The notes under the pieces: generated by a model
The model's database searches: none
Seen by the model: only the letters and a program-made list of their open reading frames with translations
What the model was told of the DNA's origin: nothing
In this document: in pieces, positions 28,767-33,326 of the stretch
How the letters are laid out: the number at the start of each line of letters is the position of its first letter
Numbering within the stretch: the first letter of the stretch is position 1
Position numbers and translations under genes: made by a program
NCBI GenBank assembly: GCA_021814605.1
Contig: JAKAIB010000004.1
Location: 1-33,326 of the forward strand
DNA: 33,326 bases
Source of the DNA: Pseudomonadota bacterium
GTDB taxonomy: Bacteria > Pseudomonadota > Gammaproteobacteria > Burkholderiales > Burkholderiaceae_C
Direction of reading: 5' to 3'

Positions 28767-29240
28767 TCAGGGGCGCAATCCGGCGACGAGTCGCCGCGGC
28801 TGCAGGAACAGGTCGAGCGCGGAAAGGATCGACGGCACGACCAGATGCGCCGCGGCGAGCGCCTGGGCATGCGCACCTTCCGGTCCGAGCACCGCGACCG
28901 CGAGTGTCGCGGTGCGCAGCATCTCCACGTCGTTGCGGCCGTTGCCGACCGCCGCGACCCCGGCAGCGCGCAGTGCTTCGGCGCGGGCCGTCTTGTCCTG
29001 CCCCGTCGCGATGACGTGGTGCCGCACCGGCACTCCGGCAAGCGCCCGCGCCACGGTGCCGTAGGTGTCGCCGGTGAGGATCTCGATGTCGAGCGTGGGC
29101 GCCAGTGCCTGCAGCCGCGACGCCACGCCGTCGATCAGCTGGCCGTCGAACGCAACCGTGCCGTTGAAGTCGAGCAGCAGATGCCGCAGTCGCAGCGGCC
29201 CGGCGCCCGGAATCGGAAGATCGAGGCCTGTTCTGTCCAT
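28767..29240 (-). CDS. Soluble HAD-superfamily protein resembling a P-type ATPase phosphorylation domain
   Basis: LLLDFNGTVAFDGQLIDGV (motif I DxNGT), ILTGDTYGTVARALAG, AVGNGRNDVEMLRTATLAVAVLGPEGAHAQALAAAHLVVPSILSALDLFLQPRRLVAGLRP. Confidence 0.82.
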   Translation of the reverse strand: MDRTGLDLPIPGAGPLRLRHLLLDFNGTVAFDGQLIDGVASRLQALAPTLDIEILTGDTYGTVARALAGVPVRHHVIATGQDKTARAEALRAAGVAAVGNGRNDVEMLRTATLAVAVLGPEGAHAQALAAAHLVVPSILSALDLFLQPRRLVAGLRP

Positions 29241-29281
29241 GGAAGAGTCGAATGCGCAACCGGTCGGGCGACGCCCGGACA

Positions 29282-29770
29282 TCAGGAAGCCGCCGGTCCG
29301 GCGCTGCGGATCCGCCGCACCAGCGCCGTGGTCGAGCGTCCCTCGACGAAGGGAATTGCCACCGCGCGCCCGCCCCAGCGCTGCACCAGCGCGGTTTCGG
29401 CGAGCGCAGCCACGTCGTAGTCGCCGCCCTTGACGTAGATGTCGGGACGGACGCGCTCGATCAGCGCCAGCGGCATGCGCTCGTCGAACGGGGTCACCAG
29501 ACTGACGCTTTCGAGCGCGGCAAGGACCGCAGCGCGGTCGTCCTGCGGGTTGAGCGGCCGGTCGGGCCCCTTGCCGAGCAGCCGGACCGAGGCATCGGAA
29601 TTCAGCCCGACCACCAGGCTCGCGCCAAGCGCCCGCGCCGCAGCCAGGTAGCAGACATGTCCGCGATGCAGGATGTCGAACACGCCGTTGGTGAAGACCA
29701 GCGGCCGCGGCAGCGCGGCGATGCGGGCGTCGAGGCCGTCCGCTTCGGCGATCTTGTCGAGAAAGTCCAT
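29282..29770 (-). CDS. rfaE2: D-glycero-beta-D-manno-heptose 1-phosphate adenylyltransferase (stand-alone HldE C-terminal domain)
   Basis: LVFTNGVFDILHRGHVCYLAAARALGASLVVGLNSDASVRLLGKGPDRPLNPQDDRAAVLAALESVSLVTPFDERMPLALIERVRPDIYVKGGDY. Confidence 0.95.
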   Translation of the reverse strand: MDFLDKIAEADGLDARIAALPRPLVFTNGVFDILHRGHVCYLAAARALGASLVVGLNSDASVRLLGKGPDRPLNPQDDRAAVLAALESVSLVTPFDERMPLALIERVRPDIYVKGGDYDVAALAETALVQRWGGRAVAIPFVEGRSTTALVRRIRSAGPAAS

Positions 29771-29810
29771 GGGCGCAGCTTAGCGGCTGTGCCCACGCGC
29801 CGAACCGGGT

Positions 29811-29830
29811 TCACGTTTGCTCACGTTCAC
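29811..29830. repeat. Tandem 10-bp direct repeat in the divergent rfaE2/clcB intergenic region
   Basis: TCACGTTTGC TCACGTTCAC, 8/10 identical, one helical turn apart, just upstream of TATGAT (29847-29852). Confidence 0.5.
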
Positions 29831-29962
29831 GCGATGCCGGCGCCGATATGATTTTGAATGGTGCAAATCGGCCATTTCGTTCCCGCCGCGCGGGAGCGGG
29901 CGGCTTTGGCGGCCCGTCCCGGAGCCGTGTCGATCAAGCGAGTCCATTTCGTGTCCTCCGCA

Positions 29963-31339
29963 ATGCAAGGCCGGCTGCGGCTGTTCTGGCTGAACCTCGA
30001 TCCGATGGTTCCGATGACCCTCGTCGCCGCGCTGATCGGATTCATCAGCGCGATCGCCGTTGAAGGCTTCCGCCAGGCGATGTACGCCATCATGCGGATC
30101 TACTCCGGCCAGGAACATCTGGTGGCCGCCGCGACCGGACTGCCGCTGTGGGCCCGGGTGGTCATCCCGACCGCGGGCGCGTTCGCCGGCGGGCTGATCA
30201 TGTGGGCCGGCCATCGCTGGATCAAGCGTCCGCGCGGGCCGGAATACATGGAGGCGGTGCGCGTCGGCGACGGCGTGCTGCCGCTCGGCCCCAACCTCAC
30301 CCGCACCCTGTCGTCGCTGGTCGGCGTGAGCAGCGGCATCACCATTGGCCGCGAGGGCACGATGATCCAGTTCGCCGCGCTGGTGTCGTCGCTGCTGGGC
30401 CGGATCGGCCGCGCCGACGCGGCGCACCGCCGACTGATCGTCGCCTGCGGTGCCGCCGCGGGTTTCGCCGGCGCCTACCACGCGCCGATCGCCGGAACGC
30501 TGTTCGTCTCCGAGGTCATCCTCGGCGGACTGGCGCTGCGCGAGATCGCCGCCATCCTGGTGGCCGCGGTGATGGGCGAACTCACCACGCAGGCGCTGTT
30601 CGCCACCGGCCCGCTGTACCTGTCGCACGTCATTCCCGTGGTCGGGTTCTCGGACCTGCTCGACGCGCTGCTCATCGGCGCCCTCGCCGGCGTGCTCGGC
30701 CCGGCGTTCCTCTGGCTGCTCGACACCGCGCGCCGGCGCTACCAGCCGCTGATCGACTTCCTGCCGCTGCGCATGGGAATCATGGGGCTGCTGATCGGTC
30801 TGCTGTCGATGCTCCGGCCGGAAGTCTGGGGCAACGGCTACAGCGTGGTGCAGTCGCTGCTCGTCGATCACTGGGCGCTGTCAACCCTCGCGCTGGTGTT
30901 CGTGCTGCGGCTGATCGCCGTCACCGCCGCCAGCGCTGCCGGCATTCCCGGCGGCGTGCTCACGCCGACGCTGATGCTCGGCGGCGCGATCGGGCTGATG
31001 GTCCAGCACACCCTGCTGTTCGGCCAGGCCACGCATGCCCAGGCGCTGTGGGTGCTGGTGGGCATGGGCAGCCTGCTCGCCGCGACAACCCATGCCCCGG
31101 CGATGTCCGCCATCATGGTGTTCGAGATCACCCGCAACTACAACGTGGTGCTGGCCGCGATGCCGGCCTGCGTGGTGGCGTCGGTGATCGGCAGCCTGCT
31201 GCGCGAGCGCTCGGTTTACGCCGAGGCCCTCGGCCTGAAGGAGGACCAGGGCGGCGAGCGCAAGGCGACGCTGTTCGACGCGCTCACCGGGCGCCAGCCG
31301 CGTCCGGCGGCGACGCCCCCGGAGCCGCCGGACGCCTGA
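29963..31339 (+). CDS. clcB: ClcB-like CLC-family chloride channel/antiporter
   Basis: MVPMTLVAALIGFISAIAVEGFRQAMYAIM, SSGITIGREGTMIQFAALVSSLLGRIG, CGAAAGFAGAYHAPIAGTLFVSEVILG, AAGIPGGVLTPTLMLGGAIG, LAATTHAPAMSAIMVFEITRNYN. ORF track starts at 29858; ATG 29963 fits the family N-terminus better. Confidence 0.9.
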   Translation: MQGRLRLFWLNLDPMVPMTLVAALIGFISAIAVEGFRQAMYAIMRIYSGQEHLVAAATGLPLWARVVIPTAGAFAGGLIMWAGHRWIKRPRGPEYMEAVRVGDGVLPLGPNLTRTLSSLVGVSSGITIGREGTMIQFAALVSSLLGRIGRADAAHRRLIVACGAAAGFAGAYHAPIAGTLFVSEVILGGLALREIAAILVAAVMGELTTQALFATGPLYLSHVIPVVGFSDLLDALLIGALAGVLGPAFLWLLDTARRRYQPLIDFLPLRMGIMGLLIGLLSMLRPEVWGNGYSVVQSLLVDHWALSTLALVFVLRLIAVTAASAAGIPGGVLTPTLMLGGAIGLMVQHTLLFGQATHAQALWVLVGMGSLLAATTHAPAMSAIMVFEITRNYNVVLAAMPACVVASVIGSLLRERSVYAEALGLKEDQGGERKATLFDALTGRQPRPAATPPEPPDA

Positions 31340-31364
31340 ACGCGGCGGCGCCCGGGGCGGTTCG

Positions 31365-32396
31365 TCAGCCGTTGCGGATGCGCGCGACGATGGCCGCCGC
31401 CAGCGTCGCGGTGTCGGCCTTGCCGCCGAGATCGCCGGTGCGGACCTTGTCGACGTTGAGCGTGTCCGAGATCGCCTGGCGCAGCCGCCGCGCCTTGTCG
31501 TGCAGGGTGACGTGATCGAGCATCAGCGCCGCGGCGAGCATCAGCGCGATCGGGTTGGCGATGCCTTTGCCGGCGATGTCGGGCGCCGATCCGTGCACCG
31601 CCTCGAAGATCGCCGCATCCTGGCCGATGTTGGCGCCCGGCGCCATGCCCAGCCCGCCCACCAGCCCGGCGGCCAGATCCGACAGGATGTCGCCGAACAG
31701 GTTGGTCGTCACCAGGGTGTCGAACTGCCACGGATTGATCACCAGCTTCATGCAGCAGGCGTCGACGATGACATCGTCGAGCGCGATCTGCCCGGCGTAT
31801 TTCTCCTGGTGCAACTGGTAGGCGGTTTCCAGGAAGATCCCGGTCAGCGCCTTCATGATGTTCGCCTTGTGGACCACGGTCACCTTCTTGCGGCCGAGCG
31901 CGATCGCGGTGCGGAAGGTGTAATCGAGGATGTGGCGCGCGCCCTGGCGGGTGTTGACTCCGGTGGCGATCGCCACCGCGTGCGGATCGTCCTCGATCGG
32001 GATGTAGTGCTCGTACCCCATGTACAGCCCCTCGACGTTCTCGCGGAACACCAGCAGATCGATGTCGTCGAAGCGGCCGCCCGGGATCAAGGTCTTCGCC
32101 GGGCGCATGTTGGCGTAGAGCTTGAATTCCTCGCGCAGACGCACGTTACTCGACCGGTAGCCGCCGCCCGACGGCGTCTCCAGCGGCCCCTTGAGCGCCA
32201 GCCGGGTCCGCCGGATGCTGTCGAGCGTCTGCTGCGGCAGCGGATCTCCGGAAGCCTTCAACCCGCCCAGGCCGGCGACCTGGCGGTCCCAGTCGAACGG
32301 CGCATCGAGCGCATCGAGCACCGCCAGCGTCGCGTCCATGATTTCGGGGCCGATGCCGTCGCCGGCGATCAGGGTGGCGGGAATGCGGGTGGTCAT
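31365..32396 (-). CDS. Isocitrate dehydrogenase, predicted NAD-dependent
   Basis: IPATLIAGDGIGPEI, SSNVRLREEFKLYANMRPAKTL, VFRENVEGLYMG, TNLFGDILSDLAAGLVGGLGMAPGANIG, HGSAPDIAGKGIANPIALMLAAALML. The Asp-Ile in HGSAPDIAG is the NAD-type signature. Confidence 0.93.
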   Translation of the reverse strand: MTTRIPATLIAGDGIGPEIMDATLAVLDALDAPFDWDRQVAGLGGLKASGDPLPQQTLDSIRRTRLALKGPLETPSGGGYRSSNVRLREEFKLYANMRPAKTLIPGGRFDDIDLLVFRENVEGLYMGYEHYIPIEDDPHAVAIATGVNTRQGARHILDYTFRTAIALGRKKVTVVHKANIMKALTGIFLETAYQLHQEKYAGQIALDDVIVDACCMKLVINPWQFDTLVTTNLFGDILSDLAAGLVGGLGMAPGANIGQDAAIFEAVHGSAPDIAGKGIANPIALMLAAALMLDHVTLHDKARRLRQAISDTLNVDKVRTGDLGGKADTATLAAAIVARIRNG

Positions 32397-32535
32397 GCCG
32401 AAGTCTCCGGTTCGAACAGGCGGTATTCGAAGCAAGGCCCGTGCCTGCTGCGGTGCCATTGCCGTTTGCATGCGCAATCGAACCTACACTGTATGCCAAG
32501 CGCCGCCCCTGGCGGATGCGATGGAGGAAGCCCTG

Positions 32536-32997
32536 ATGCAACTGCGTACCGCGTTCGTCGTCCTGGTGGTCGTGCTGATCGCCGCCTTCTGTGCGCTCAA
32601 CTGGTCCGTGCTGGTCTCGCCGACGGCGCTGTCGCTCGGCATCGCCACCGTCCAGGCACCACTCGGCCTGATGATGCTCGGGCTGACGGTGCTGCTCGCC
32701 GCCGCCTTGCTGGTGTACATCGTGCTGCTGCAGGCGGGAATGATGGCCGAGACGCGCCGCCTGGGCCGCGAACTGCAGGCGCAACGCCAGCTCGCCGACA
32801 AGGCCGAGGCATCGCGCTTCGACCAGTTGCGCGCCGCGTCCGAGGCGCAGACCGAGGCCCTGCGCGCCCGCATCGACCAGCTTGACCGCGAGTTGCGCAG
32901 CGCCTTCGATGCCGCGGCCAACGGCATCAACGCGACACTCGGCGAGATCGACGACCGGATTCAACGCGGCACCGGCGCAACAACCGCCGGGCGCTGA
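32536..32997 (+). CDS. LapA (DUF1049)-domain inner-membrane protein with C-terminal coiled coil
   Basis: MQLRTAFVVLVVVLIAAFCALNWSVLVSPTALSLGIATVQAPLGLMMLGLTVLLAAALLVYIV followed by a charged helical tail; two TMs as in LapA/YciS. Confidence 0.75.
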   Translation: MQLRTAFVVLVVVLIAAFCALNWSVLVSPTALSLGIATVQAPLGLMMLGLTVLLAAALLVYIVLLQAGMMAETRRLGRELQAQRQLADKAEASRFDQLRAASEAQTEALRARIDQLDRELRSAFDAAANGINATLGEIDDRIQRGTGATTAGR

Positions 32998-33020
32998 CCG
33001 CAACCCGGACCGCGGGCCGG

Positions 33021-33326
33021 TCAGTCCGCTCCGCCGGCCGGCAAGTGCAACGCTCGACCCATGGCTGCTTCGCGCTCCTGGCGGACGGCCGCGGCGATGG
33101 CTGCGGCCTGGCCGCCGGCCTGCGTCACGCCGCGCGCAATGGCGCCCGCATCGACCGCCAGCGCCGCATCGCGCGCCTGCTGCAGGCGGCCGCGCTGCGG
33201 ATAGGCGCGCAACGGGAAGTCGCCGCCGCGGCCGCGGAAATCGGCTTCACACGCGAGCAGCACCGCGTCGAAACGCTCGGGCCGGCGCAGCGCGTCGCAG
33301 CGCTGCAGCAGCCGCAGCAGCGCCCC
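33021..33326 (-). CDS. cca: C-terminal part of CCA tRNA nucleotidyltransferase (truncated by window edge)
   Basis: Reverse-strand frame from the window edge reads GALLRLLQRCDALRRPERFDAVLLACEADFRGRGG…YPQRGRLQQARDAALAVDAGAIARG, matching bacterial Cca C-terminal region motifs (RCDALRRPERF, LLACEAD.RGR). Confidence 0.85.
   Translation of the reverse strand, partial: GALLRLLQRCDALRRPERFDAVLLACEADFRGRGGDFPLRAYPQRGRLQQARDAALAVDAGAIARGVTQAGGQAAAIAAAVRQEREAAMGRALHLPAGGAD

Overview
This 33.3 kb GC-rich window looks like a conserved housekeeping and envelope region of a betaproteobacterial chromosome (Rhodocyclales/Burkholderiales-like; the taxon is inferred from gene content, not searched). In order it carries: the C-terminus of an unidentified CDS; pagP; ribBX (DHBP synthase with a degenerate GTP cyclohydrolase II domain); ribH; nusB; a PLP aminotransferase; ybgC-tolQ-tolR-tolA; dnaE (-); a 4-nt-overlap operon of a CPA2 antiporter, YbdK and two glycosyltransferases; msbA (-); an O-antigen-ligase-like protein and two glycosyltransferases; tolB-pal-cpoB; queC; a YeeE/YedE transporter; tcdA; tandem tRNA-Lys(TTT) and tRNA-Lys(CTT) with a strong terminator hairpin; an ArsB/SLC13-type permease; a YqjD/YqjE-like membrane cluster (-); a P-type-ATPase-like HAD protein and rfaE2 (-); a ClcB-like CLC protein; NAD-type isocitrate dehydrogenase (-); a LapA-domain protein; and the C-terminus of cca (-). 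I saw no CRISPR array, transposon, prophage or recognisable defence system. The observations most worth following up are the Tol-Pal operon split by about 13 kb of dnaE and LPS/glycosyltransferase genes, the coupled antiporter-YbdK-GT-GT operon, a perfect 14-bp hairpin just inside a glycosyltransferase CDS, a Tat-like signal peptide on TolB, the degenerate RibA domain, a HAD protein with a DxN catalytic motif, and the queC/tcdA/tRNA-Lys neighbourhood.
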